Shown: positions 1 through 7,549 of the stretch, in pieces
Position numbering within the stretch: the first letter of the stretch is position 1
How the letters are laid out: each line of letters starts with the position of its first letter
Made by a program: the position numbers and the translations under genes
From: an uncultured Holophagaceae bacterium
Lineage (GTDB): Bacteria > Acidobacteriota > Holophagae > Holophagales > Holophagaceae
Assembly: GCA_903890595.1 (NCBI GenBank)
Contig: CAITBU010000285.1
Coordinates: 1-10,953, forward strand
Reading direction: 5' to 3'
Length of the DNA: 10,953 bases
Notes under the pieces: model-generated
Seen by the model: the letters and a program-made list of their open reading frames with translations, nothing else
What the model was told of the DNA's origin: nothing
The model's database searches: none

Positions 1-3000
1 CGATTCACCTATAACGACGACGGGACTACCCGCACGGTGGACATTCCTATCCCATGGAAGGTCATGGACATGTATTCCACAGGAAACCCGCTCAGTTCGA
101 CGACGGTGAGTGATCCGACCACTTCCGCCATCAATCCCGATGGCACCACCACCTCGTATGGAAGTGGCAGGAATATTGAGGTGGATCAGGCTTATAAAGT
201 TGATGGTGGGGATGTTATGCTAAATGTTCGTGACACTACAGGCAGCAACGCCACCAGTGTGAGACTCCAGCATACGGGATACCAGACCCCCTATCTCACA
301 TTCCTTTTTACCGGAAAGTATGCGAATGGTCCCTATGCGAATAAGTACATTGTCTACGACGCCGCTGATGCAAGCATCGTAGGTGGTCAGAGTCTCGCTA
401 CGTGGGGGCAGGGGTTCGGTATTGGGATACCGACCGGAACTACTTTGGTTGTGCCTTCCTATGGCGAAGCCCTAAACGGTGTGACTCGTCCCTACCTGGG
501 TACTGTCACGGTCGACGCCGCATCCTATGTGGTGCCTTCGAGGACACGTGTCCAGGCAGTCAAGGAGGCTGCGATCAACTCCTGGGTTAAGTACCAGAAC
601 CGGGTGATGTGGGCCTTTCGGTACATCGGAGATGGAGGCTCAGATCAGAACCAAAACAGCATGTCGATCTCATCATCGGCCACCCTTCATAACACTGCCA
701 CGACTCTAGATACAGTCCCTACATCTGCTGTTTATGGAACTGACACTGGTTGGACACTGTTGAATGGCAATTCGGTGGCAGGCATGCAGCGAATTTCTTA
801 CATGCTGGAGAATACCAACACACCCCTGACCTATGCCGTCTCTAGCGCCATGGCCCAGTTCTGCGATCCAAACAATGTCTTTAATTCCATTGAGACCGCG
901 GCTAACAAGCCTTCCCAGTGCATGACCCACTTCCTCATCCTTTTTACAGACGGGGCGGACAATGTCGGCACCCTTACCAATACCTCCCCTTACCTGGATC
1001 CAACCACATTGCAAGGTAACGCCTGGGACGGGAACAAGAATCTTCTACTCAATACGACTGGGGTTAATCAGGGGGTCACAGGACCGAACTACTGGAACCT
1101 CTATACGTTTGCAGCCATCGGGGCCCACCTCAGTGACAGCTCGGTCAAGGATGGGGCAGGGGCCAGCCACTACATGGCCATACCTGCCACAGGCTATCCC
1201 CCTACGTCCAGTGGGACGCGCAGTACGTTCCTCCCCTATTCGATCACCTCGAGAGGTTCTGGGACAAATCTCACCAAGTTCGTCCAGCCCCACCGAATCA
1301 CAACCATGGCTGTGGGCGTAAGCCTGGGCGGCACCTACCTCGATCCCAACTCACCCAAATACAGGCTTCTCGCCGCGGCCGCCATTGGCGATCCCACGAC
1401 CTTGTCCTGGAACCTGAACAACCTCCTACCCTTCGACTCGGTTCCGGATCCGAACGATTCCAGTCGTCTGTTGCGCAAGTCCGGTACCACCAATTTCTTC
1501 GACGGATCCAATCCGGAAACGTTGAAGAAGAGTCTGGACGTGGCGATCCAACAGGCCCTGCTTCCCTCGAATGTCAACACCACTTCCAACCCTGAACTAC
1601 CCTACATTGGGGCGGCCCTCGGGCAGCAAATCTACCTAGGGAAGTTCAAGCCACCTGCGAATGGTGGTGTGATCTGGTCTGGAGACCTCCTTATGTTCGG
1701 CAGTCGCCAGGTGGATGGGAAGACTCTGGTCATCGACAATACGAACAACCCTGCGACCCTGGTCGATACCAGCACCGCCGTCTGGGCTACCTCCACAGCA
1801 CTCTCTGCCCGGCCTTGGTATCAGAGAAAGCTATTTACCCGGATCCCAGGCAACTCACAAACTCCCGAGTATGGTCTCAGCCTTTTCTCGGATATTGACC
1901 TGACTTCAGCCCATGAGTACTCGAGCAGTTCCACGGGTCTCAAGAACTTCGTCGCCACCAGCAACGCCACCGATCCTACCCGGCAGCACGTGATTCAGTT
2001 TGCCGCTGGTGGTGATACCACTGGGACCATGAGTACCTCACTTAACTCCAATGGACGCCCGGTCTCGAACCGACCCAACCTGATGGGCGACATCGTCAAT
2101 TCCAGCCCTGGTGTCCTCGAATACAACTACAGCCAGATCCAATCGAGCCTCCCAAGTAGGCTTAAAAACTGGTCTGGTACATCGACCAATTCAAATGTTC
2201 CGAACCGCTTCCGCCTACTCTTAGTGGGCACCAACCAGGGTTGGCTTCATGCCTTTGGTGAAGTTAGTAACATTACCACTACCAACGGTGTGAACCAGGT
2301 TAATGGTGCTGTGGACGAGCTCTGGGCCTTCATGCCCACGGATTTCCTGGCCAACCTGGACTACATCACCCAGGCGGGAAACTCTCACCAGTTCATGGTG
2401 GACGGCACACCTTCCATCTATTTCCTTGACCTCCCACCGTCCACTGGTGGCATTGGCAACGGAAAGCTCGATTGGGGCACAACGGGTGTCACGCAGACCA
2501 CTGATGTCACGCAGACCAAGGAACGCGCCATCGCCATCATCGGATTAAGGAAGGGCGGGCGTAGCTACTACGCGCTGGATATTCATGACCCCTTCAATCC
2601 CACCTTGAAATGGTCCTTGGTCGCAGACGAAGCTGCCAACTTCCCCTCTACCCGAATCCCTTTAGGAGGACCTTCCCTTTCGACGGTGCAGTCCATTCTT
2701 GCTAACTGGGGCTTCTCCACCTGCACGCCTGCCCTTGGACGCATCATGTTCAATGGTGTGCTGAGAGATGCGGTCTTCCTCGGAGGCGGTCTTAGCCTTC
2801 CTGAGGTTGAAGCGAACTTCATGGTCAACAGCGTCACCCCGCAAATGGGCCGGTCGATCATCGCCCTGGATGCCTACACTGGTGAAATTCTCGCCGCTGT
2901 TGATATGTCAAGTTCAGGCTCGCCAACGGCCAGTGCCTCCATTCCTGCGGGCCTCGTTCCCTTCGAGTTCTTTCTGAACTCCGGGATGGCCCAGCGTGCA

Positions 3001-3921
3001 TATTTCCTAGACTACAAAGGCGGACTCTGGTCCTGGGGTCAGCAAACCACCGTGACCTCGGCCACTGCGTATCAGAATTACCGGACGGACAGTTCGGACA
3101 TCACCAACTGGTCGGTGCGCAAGGTGGCTCAGGATGGCACTGGGAAAAACGCTCTTTATAGCACCTTGCCAGCACCCTTCCGGGTGGGGACCTTCCCAGG
3201 TCAGGGCAAGAGCGGGACTCCGTCCCCCGCAGTCGTTGGCATCGCCACGATAAGCGGAGACCGAAACAACCCCTTGGACTACTCCTACACCACCAACAAA
3301 CCGGCTCAGCATCGACTAACAGTTATCTTTGACAGGCAAGACCATAAGGCTTGGGATAGCTCTGATTCCGCTATTACGGATAGTTCACTCCTGGATGCCT
3401 ACCCTAGCAATAGCTCCATTCAAGCTGGTGACCCACTGATTACCCCTGGAACTCAGTCCTATTACTTGGCTCCGCATGATGCCTCAGGCAACTACTCGAC
3501 CCCCAAGCTTGGGTACTACCGATATCTCCCTGCTGCGTCCGGGAGCTTTATCGCGAAGGGCATCAACTCTCCCCTTGTGGTCGCCGGAGCACTTTTCTAC
3601 TCCTTTTTCTCTCCTGAGGCGGCAGATCCTTGCACTGGCGGTGCCGGAAAGACCTATGCCAGCCTGATCTGCGATGCTCTGAATCCCATTGTCACCGACT
3701 CTCGAACAAATGTTTCCTGTACCAGCGGAACCCAGTTCACCTGGACTGGTGTTGCTTCGGATTTCGTGACCATCGGCACCCAGGGCGTCTTGCAGGCTGG
3801 CGTGATTCCAGCCATCAATCCTGCGCCCGGACAGAGTCTGACCACGATCCAGTTGCAGACGATCCTCGGCAATCGGCTCGAGCGGTTCCCCAAGGTCAGG
3901 ACTTGGCGCACGATTCACTAA
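1..3921 (+). CDS. pilY1: PilY1/PilC-type type IV pilus tip protein, 5' partial
   Basis: Large secreted pilus-associated protein. The PilY1 family sits at the pilus tip or cell surface and supports pilus extension, adhesion and surface sensing. The frame is open from base 1, so the true start lies upstream; 1306 codons are visible before TAA. Numbered from the first codon here, the N-terminal part resembles a von Willebrand A domain: DTTGS at 78-82, helix TRVQAVKEAA near 182-191 and strand FLILFTDGADN near 311-321. The C-terminal half carries the Neisseria_PilC-type beta-propeller signatures: LMGDIVNSSP (694-703), LLLVGTNQGWLHAF (739-752), HQFMVDGTPSIYF (796-808), GGRSYYALDIHDP (852-864) and YFLDYKGGLWSW (1001-1012). 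A cysteine-containing tail starts near codon 1211. The gene is less GC-rich than its neighbours and uses codons such as TTA, CTA and AGA that are scarce downstream. It probably ends a pilin or minor-pilin cluster lying to the left. The family call is firm; the adhesin ligand is unknown. Confidence 0.9.
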   Translation, partial: RFTYNDDGTTRTVDIPIPWKVMDMYSTGNPLSSTTVSDPTTSAINPDGTTTSYGSGRNIEVDQAYKVDGGDVMLNVRDTTGSNATSVRLQHTGYQTPYLTFLFTGKYANGPYANKYIVYDAADASIVGGQSLATWGQGFGIGIPTGTTLVVPSYGEALNGVTRPYLGTVTVDAASYVVPSRTRVQAVKEAAINSWVKYQNRVMWAFRYIGDGGSDQNQNSMSISSSATLHNTATTLDTVPTSAVYGTDTGWTLLNGNSVAGMQRISYMLENTNTPLTYAVSSAMAQFCDPNNVFNSIETAANKPSQCMTHFLILFTDGADNVGTLTNTSPYLDPTTLQGNAWDGNKNLLLNTTGVNQGVTGPNYWNLYTFAAIGAHLSDSSVKDGAGASHYMAIPATGYPPTSSGTRSTFLPYSITSRGSGTNLTKFVQPHRITTMAVGVSLGGTYLDPNSPKYRLLAAAAIGDPTTLSWNLNNLLPFDSVPDPNDSSRLLRKSGTTNFFDGSNPETLKKSLDVAIQQALLPSNVNTTSNPELPYIGAALGQQIYLGKFKPPANGGVIWSGDLLMFGSRQVDGKTLVIDNTNNPATLVDTSTAVWATSTALSARPWYQRKLFTRIPGNSQTPEYGLSLFSDIDLTSAHEYSSSSTGLKNFVATSNATDPTRQHVIQFAAGGDTTGTMSTSLNSNGRPVSNRPNLMGDIVNSSPGVLEYNYSQIQSSLPSRLKNWSGTSTNSNVPNRFRLLLVGTNQGWLHAFGEVSNITTTNGVNQVNGAVDELWAFMPTDFLANLDYITQAGNSHQFMVDGTPSIYFLDLPPSTGGIGNGKLDWGTTGVTQTTDVTQTKERAIAIIGLRKGGRSYYALDIHDPFNPTLKWSLVADEAANFPSTRIPLGGPSLSTVQSILANWGFSTCTPALGRIMFNGVLRDAVFLGGGLSLPEVEANFMVNSVTPQMGRSIIALDAYTGEILAAVDMSSSGSPTASASIPAGLVPFEFFLNSGMAQRAYFLDYKGGLWSWGQQTTVTSATAYQNYRTDSSDITNWSVRKVAQDGTGKNALYSTLPAPFRVGTFPGQGKSGTPSPAVVGIATISGDRNNPLDYSYTTNKPAQHRLTVIFDRQDHKAWDSSDSAITDSSLLDAYPSNSSIQAGDPLITPGTQSYYLAPHDASGNYSTPKLGYYRYLPAASGSFIAKGINSPLVVAGALFYSFFSPEAADPCTGGAGKTYASLICDALNPIVTDSRTNVSCTSGTQFTWTGVASDFVTIGTQGVLQAGVIPAINPAPGQSLTTIQLQTILGNRLERFPKVRTWRTIH
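2488..2523 (+). repeat. 18-nt tandem duplication inside pilY1
   Basis: Two adjacent 18-nt units begin at 2488 and 2506. They share the first 13 bases (GTCACGCAGACCA) and then diverge. They encode VTQTTD followed by VTQTKE, in a loop just before the conserved propeller strand ERAIAIIGL. This is probably a small in-frame duplication and not a mobile or regulatory repeat. Confidence 0.6.
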
Positions 3922-3944
3922 GACGCTTGAATAACATATTTTCC

Positions 3945-3966
3945 GGGGCCCTTCGGGGCCCCTTTT
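3945..3966 (+). terminator. Rho-independent terminator after pilY1
   Basis: Perfect 7-bp GC-only stem: GGGGCCC at 3945-3951 pairs with GGGCCCC at 3956-3962 around a TTCG tetraloop at 3952-3955. Four T residues (3963-3966) follow. It starts 23 bases after the pilY1 stop and lies before rsmA, so rsmA probably needs its own promoter. The T tract is short but the stem is very stable. Confidence 0.85.
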
Positions 3967-3988
3967 CCTGCCGGGTCCGGGGGGGCGG

Positions 3989-3994
3989 TATGCT
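3989..3994 (+). promoter_or_regulatory. Candidate -10 element for rsmA (leaderless start?)
   Basis: TATGCT matches four of six positions of the TATAAT consensus and lies five bases before the GTG at 4000. Transcription starting 6-7 bases after it would begin at or next to the start codon, giving a leaderless mRNA. No convincing -35 hexamer is found 16-18 bases upstream. The alternative is that the G-rich run at 3979-3988 acts as a weak ribosome binding site on a longer transcript. Confidence 0.25.
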
Positions 3995-3999
3995 GGGGT

Positions 4000-4809
4000 G
4001 TGCCGGAACCCTCACCCATCGCCCGCCTTCGCCCCAAGAAGGCCTTCGGCCAGAACTTCCTGGTGAACGAGGGAGCCATTGGCGTCATCGTGGCCTCGGC
4101 CCTGGCTTCGTCCGCACCGCGCCTCCTGGAGATCGGTCCTGGACCGGGGGTCCTCACGCAGCGCCTGCTGGCGGATGGCCGGCCCCTCTGGGCGGTGGAG
4201 CTGGATCCGGAGGCCTGCGACCTGCTGCAGGGCCGCTTCGGCGACAACCCGACCTTTCACCTCCTGCCCGGCGATGCAGTGCGCGTCCCCCTGCCGGAAG
4301 GGGAGCCCTGGTCCGTGGTGGGCAACCTGCCCTACAACGCCGCCACGCCCATCCTGGCCCGCCTGCTGATCGAGGAGGTCCCCTGGGACCGCATGGTCCT
4401 CATGTTCCAGCTGGAGGTGGCCCAGAAGCTCATGGGCGTGCCGCACACCAAGGCCTACGGTCCCCTCTCGGTGCTGTCCCAGCTGTGCTGCCGCCTCACC
4501 CGCCTGGTGAAGCTGGGGCCCGGCTCCTTCCGCCCGGCCCCCAAGGTGGACTCTGCCGTGGTGCTCTTCGAGCCCCGAGTCGAGGCGCCCACACCGCTGG
4601 AGCGCAGGGCGCTCCTGACGGTGCTCCATCGCTCCTTCGCCCATCGCCGTAAGACCCTGGCCAACAACTGGCAGGGGGCGCTTTCGGCGGAGGCTCTCGC
4701 CAGCGTGGGCCTAGCTTCGGCCCTGCGGGCCGAAATGATCCCGCCGGCGGCGTGGCTGTCTGCAACCCGTACCCTGCTCATGCACTACCCGGAGGTATTC
4801 CCATCGTGA
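4000..4809 (+). CDS. rsmA: 16S rRNA (adenine(1518)-N6/adenine(1519)-N6)-dimethyltransferase RsmA (KsgA)
   Basis: Cytoplasmic SAM-dependent enzyme that dimethylates two adjacent adenines in the 3'-terminal hairpin (helix 45) of 16S rRNA, a late checkpoint in small-subunit assembly. The 269-residue product has the usual length of the family. The N-terminal FGQNFL (16-21) is typical of KsgA. Motif I, LEIGPGPG (43-50), binds SAM; an acidic residue follows in VELD (66-69), with GDAV at 91-94. The catalytic NLPY motif is at 109-112. The C-terminal part contains the helical domain with SFAHRRKTLANN, typical of RsmA. Start: GTG at 4000 is the only start near the conserved N terminus in this frame; an ATG at 3990 is in another frame. 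A terminator separates it from pilY1. Its stop overlaps the start of the RNase J gene. Confidence 0.95.
   Translation: MPEPSPIARLRPKKAFGQNFLVNEGAIGVIVASALASSAPRLLEIGPGPGVLTQRLLADGRPLWAVELDPEACDLLQGRFGDNPTFHLLPGDAVRVPLPEGEPWSVVGNLPYNAATPILARLLIEEVPWDRMVLMFQLEVAQKLMGVPHTKAYGPLSVLSQLCCRLTRLVKLGPGSFRPAPKVDSAVVLFEPRVEAPTPLERRALLTVLHRSFAHRRKTLANNWQGALSAEALASVGLASALRAEMIPPAAWLSATRTLLMHYPEVFPS
4791..4796 (+). promoter_or_regulatory. Ribosome binding site that fixes the RNase J start
   Basis: GGAGGT inside the last codons of rsmA, nine bases before the GTG at 4806. It supports that GTG over the upstream in-frame GTG at 4752, which would overlap rsmA by 58 bases. Confidence 0.7.
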
Positions 4810-6524
4810 TCTCTCCCTACCCCGAATTTGAAGCCTGGTCCCAGCCGCCCGCTGCGGACGAACTCCGCCTGATCCCCATCGGCGGTCTCGGCGAGTTCGG
4901 CATGAACGCCCTGGTGGTGCACTCCGCCCGCAGCCTCTTCCTGGTGGACTGCGGCCAGCTGTTTCCCTCGGACGACCAGCCGGGCATCGACTCCATCGTG
5001 CCGGACTTCGCCTACCTGGAGCCCTTCGCCGATCAGCTGCAGGCGGTGCTGCTCACCCATGGCCACGAGGACCACATCGGGGCGCTGCCCTACTTCCTGC
5101 GCCGCTGGCCGGTGCCCGTCTATGGCACGGCCTTCACCCTGGGCCTGCTGGAAGGCAAGCTCAAGGAACATGGGCTGGACACCGGCCTGCTGCGCCTGGT
5201 GAAGGACTACGGCCGGGTGAAGGTGGGCAGCGGCGAGATCGAAGCCGAGTGGATCCCCGTCACCCACAGCATCCCGGATGCCTGCGCTCTGGTCCTGCAC
5301 ACCCCCCAGGGCGTGCTGGTGCACTCCGGGGACTTCAAGCTGGACCCGGAGCCCATGGATGGCCGCACCACCGGCATGGCCCGGCTGCAGGCCCTGGGCG
5401 ACGCGGGCGTACGCCTGCTCATGGCGGACTCCACCAATGTGGGGCGCCCCGGCCGCTCCCCCTCCGAGGCGACCTGCTACAAGGGCATCGAGGCCGCCCT
5501 GGAGCAGACGAAGGGCCGCCTGTTCGTGACCACCTTCAGCTCGAACATCCACCGCCTGCAGATGCTGGTGGATCTGGCCTATGAGTTCCACCGCAAGGTG
5601 CTGCTGCTGGGGCGCAGCCTGGACCGGAATGTGGCGCTGGCCCGCTCGCTCAAGCTCCTGGACCTGCCCGATGACATCCTCATCGACACCAAGGACGCCA
5701 GCCTCTTCCCGCGCTACGAGCTGATGGTGCTGTGCACTGGCAGCCAGGGCGAGCCCATGAGCGGTCTGGCCCGCCTGCTGCGCCGCGAGGTGAAGGGTCT
5801 GCCCATGCAGTCCGGTGACCGGCTGGTGGTCAGCGCCCGGGCCATCCCCGGCAACGAGGTGTCCATCTCCCGCATGCTGGATCAAGCCGAGCGCCTGGGG
5901 GCTGAGACCTCCCTGGAGGGCCTCGGCCCCGTGCACGCCTCAGGCCATGGCAGCCGCGATGAGCTGGCCGACCTGATCAAGGCCGTGCGGCCCAGCCACA
6001 TGGTGCCCGTACACGGCACCTACCGGAACCTCCGCGCCCACGGCGCTCTGGCCGCCTCCCTGGGCTGGACCCCGGAGCACATCTCCTTGCTGGACGGTGG
6101 CCTCTGCCTGCGCCTCTTCACCGACGGCCGGGTCGAGTTGCCGGGCACGGTGCCGGTGGGCAAGTGCTTCGTCCACCAGGGCGTGGACCACATGGTCGAT
6201 GCCCGGGTGGTGAAGGATCGCCTCATCCTCCAGGAGGACGGCGTGGTCTTCGCCACCCTGCTGGTGGACCCTCTGAGTGGGGACCTGGCCGCAGACCCCA
6301 CGATCCTCAGTCGGGGCTTTGTGATGCTGTCCGATGACGAGGCCTATGGCGACCTGCTCTCGGGCGTGGCCCGCCGGGCCTACGAGGAGGCCCCCAAGGT
6401 GATCCGCAAGGATCCCGAGGCCCTCCGGGACGCCGTGCGGCTGGCCCTGCGGCGGATCATCCGCAAGACCACCCAGGCGCGGCCCCTGGTCATCCCGATG
6501 ATCCTGGAGGCCCCTTCTGCCTAG
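4806..6524 (+). CDS. rnj: Ribonuclease J (metallo-beta-lactamase/beta-CASP RNase)
   Basis: RNase J combines 5'-to-3' exoribonuclease and endonuclease activity and takes part in mRNA decay and rRNA maturation in the cytoplasm. From GTG 4806 the product is 572 residues, close to the normal RNase J length. The N terminus has the IPIGGLGEFGMN signature (23-34). Metal-binding motifs of the beta-lactamase fold follow: HGHEDH (85-90), H154 in VTHS, and D176 in HSGDF. Beta-CASP features include ADSTNVGRPGRSPSE, TTFSSNIHR, and GSQGEP starting at 312. The late motifs SGHGS (H381) and VPVHGTYRN (H403) complete the active site. About 170 further residues form the C-terminal region used for dimerisation in the family. 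The start overlaps the rsmA stop as GTGA, suggesting coupled translation. The stop TAG touches the stop of the opposing gene. No key residue appears to be missing. J1 and J2 subtypes cannot be told apart here. Confidence 0.95.
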   Translation: MISPYPEFEAWSQPPAADELRLIPIGGLGEFGMNALVVHSARSLFLVDCGQLFPSDDQPGIDSIVPDFAYLEPFADQLQAVLLTHGHEDHIGALPYFLRRWPVPVYGTAFTLGLLEGKLKEHGLDTGLLRLVKDYGRVKVGSGEIEAEWIPVTHSIPDACALVLHTPQGVLVHSGDFKLDPEPMDGRTTGMARLQALGDAGVRLLMADSTNVGRPGRSPSEATCYKGIEAALEQTKGRLFVTTFSSNIHRLQMLVDLAYEFHRKVLLLGRSLDRNVALARSLKLLDLPDDILIDTKDASLFPRYELMVLCTGSQGEPMSGLARLLRREVKGLPMQSGDRLVVSARAIPGNEVSISRMLDQAERLGAETSLEGLGPVHASGHGSRDELADLIKAVRPSHMVPVHGTYRNLRAHGALAASLGWTPEHISLLDGGLCLRLFTDGRVELPGTVPVGKCFVHQGVDHMVDARVVKDRLILQEDGVVFATLLVDPLSGDLAADPTILSRGFVMLSDDEAYGDLLSGVARRAYEEAPKVIRKDPEALRDAVRLALRRIIRKTTQARPLVIPMILEAPSA

Positions 6525-7031
6525 CTAGCGGATCCCCCGGCGAATGCCCCCTGCAGGACCGTCCAGGCCACCCTGGCGGGGACCCAGGCGGCCGCCCGGC
6601 ACCTGTCGGAGGGCCTCGGCAACGCGGCGCTGCATCTCCTCCACCTGGATGATGAGGCGCACCTGCTGGGCCGGGCTGAGCTTGCCCCGGATGTCGTCCT
6701 CGAACTTGAACTTCAGGTCGGCCTGCTGACGCCGCAGGTCCACGAACTGGTCCAGGAGGGGACGGACCTTGGCACTCTTTTCCTCCTCGGTGCCCGGCCC
6801 CATCAGGATCTCGTTGAAGCGGCGCCGAAGCTGCTGGATCTGCTGGGTCTTGGTGAACTGCTCCCGGTCATAGCGGGACCAACGCTCGGTGACGGCGCGG
6901 GCCTGCTCCTCCTGCAGGCCGATGCTCTGCTGGAGGTGGTCCAGGCGGTAGCGGGCCAGGGGGCGCTCCTCCTCGGCCTGGGCCAGGAGGGGCAGGGACA
7001 GGAGCGTCAGGAGGAACAGGGGCCGAAGCAT
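6525..7031 (-). CDS. Secreted Spy/CpxP/CnrX-like helical protein (putative periplasmic stress or metal sensor)
   Basis: A 168-residue protein with an apparent signal peptide: MLRPLFLLTLLSLPLLAQA, cleavage expected after AQA (residue 19). The mature part is almost wholly charged and helical. Two segments resemble the LTxxQ motifs of the Spy/CpxP/ZraP group: IGLQEEQARAV (37-47) and KLSPAQQVRLI (117-127). The tail (146-168) is rich in Gly and Arg. That superfamily includes periplasmic chaperones and the metal sensor CnrX. Its position as third gene after an ECF sigma and an anti-sigma supports a sensing or stress role, but function is inferred. Start: ATG at 7031 has an AGAGG five bases upstream (7041-7037) and begins directly with the signal peptide. 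A GTG at 7049, overlapping the upstream stop as GTGA, would add six residues and has no clear binding site. I see no metal-binding His/Cys cluster. Confidence 0.7.
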   Translation of the reverse strand: MLRPLFLLTLLSLPLLAQAEEERPLARYRLDHLQQSIGLQEEQARAVTERWSRYDREQFTKTQQIQQLRRRFNEILMGPGTEEEKSAKVRPLLDQFVDLRRQQADLKFKFEDDIRGKLSPAQQVRLIIQVEEMQRRVAEALRQVPGGRLGPRQGGLDGPAGGIRRGIR

Positions 7032-7045
7032 GGGTACCTCTGGGG

Positions 7046-7549
7046 TCACTTGGGGCTGGGGGAGGGGGTGTCCAGCTGCTTGAGGAGGGCCTGCATCTCC
7101 TCGGCGGAGAGGGCATGGATGCGGGCGGCATCCTCCTCCCGGTCATGGAACGGCGTATCTGAGACGGTGGTGGTTTCCACCCCTTCGGTCGCCCGGGGGA
7201 GGCTGGCCTCCACCAGGGGCGTGCGGTTGGCCCGTCCGGCCCAGAAGGCCCCGGCGCCCACGGCCATGAGCAAGGTGGCAGCCACGGCCCAGGTGAGGGG
7301 GGCCACCCGCCGGTGGAGGGGGGTACGGAGGGGCAGCTTGCGGAGGATCCGGTCGGGCAAGCGCTGGTGGTAGCCCGCCGGGGCCAGGACCTCGGGGACT
7401 TCCTCCTGGGCCAGCCAGACCACCCGGGCTTCCTGGCAGGGGCGGCAGGTACGCAGATGGGCCTCGGCCTCGGGACCGGGGCTCAGAGGATCGGTCTCGA
7501 TGGCGGTGAGGGTCAGGGTGCAGGCAGCGGGGACGGGGGTGGTGGTCAT
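7046..7549 (-). CDS. Zinc-finger (zf-HC2/ZAS type) transmembrane anti-sigma factor
   Basis: Inner-membrane protein of 167 residues that probably binds and silences the ECF sigma factor encoded just upstream. The N-terminal cytoplasmic domain has H31-x3-C35-x2-C38, the core of the ZAS zinc-binding motif, with C10 as a possible fourth ligand. A single hydrophobic segment lies near 83-104 (VAPLTWAVAATLLMAVGAG). A periplasmic tail of about 60 residues follows, ending in a predicted amphipathic helix (REEDAARIHALSAEEMQALL, about 135-154) and a Pro/Ser-rich end. The topology is cytoplasmic sigma-binding domain, one membrane pass, outer sensing tail. Start ATG 7549 overlaps the sigma stop as ATGA and has a perfect AAAGGAGG six bases upstream. 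The pairing with sigma is strongly supported by context; the signal is unknown. Confidence 0.88.
   Translation of the reverse strand: MTTTPVPAACTLTLTAIETDPLSPGPEAEAHLRTCRPCQEARVVWLAQEEVPEVLAPAGYHQRLPDRILRKLPLRTPLHRRVAPLTWAVAATLLMAVGAGAFWAGRANRTPLVEASLPRATEGVETTTVSDTPFHDREEDAARIHALSAEEMQALLKQLDTPSPSPK

Noticed and set aside
3630..4652. A 340-codon plus-strand frame joining the end of pilY1 to rsmA.
   Set aside because: It crosses the terminator and overlaps two well-supported genes in another frame; its product is Pro/Gly/Arg-rich low complexity.
4752..4805. Upstream in-frame extension of RNase J from GTG 4752.
   Set aside because: It would overlap rsmA by 58 bases and lacks a ribosome binding site, whereas GTG 4806 has GGAGGT nine bases upstream and a GTGA coupling.
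4785..5936. A 383-codon open frame on the minus strand opposite the RNase J gene.
   Set aside because: It lies wholly antisense to a gene with all RNase J catalytic motifs, is full of His/Gln/Gly/Ala typical of shadow frames in GC-rich DNA, and shows no recognisable domain.
6563..6576. CCAGG/CCTGG inverted repeat as a terminator for the RNase J gene.
   Set aside because: The stem is only 5 bp, has no T tract, and lies in coding sequence of the opposing gene.
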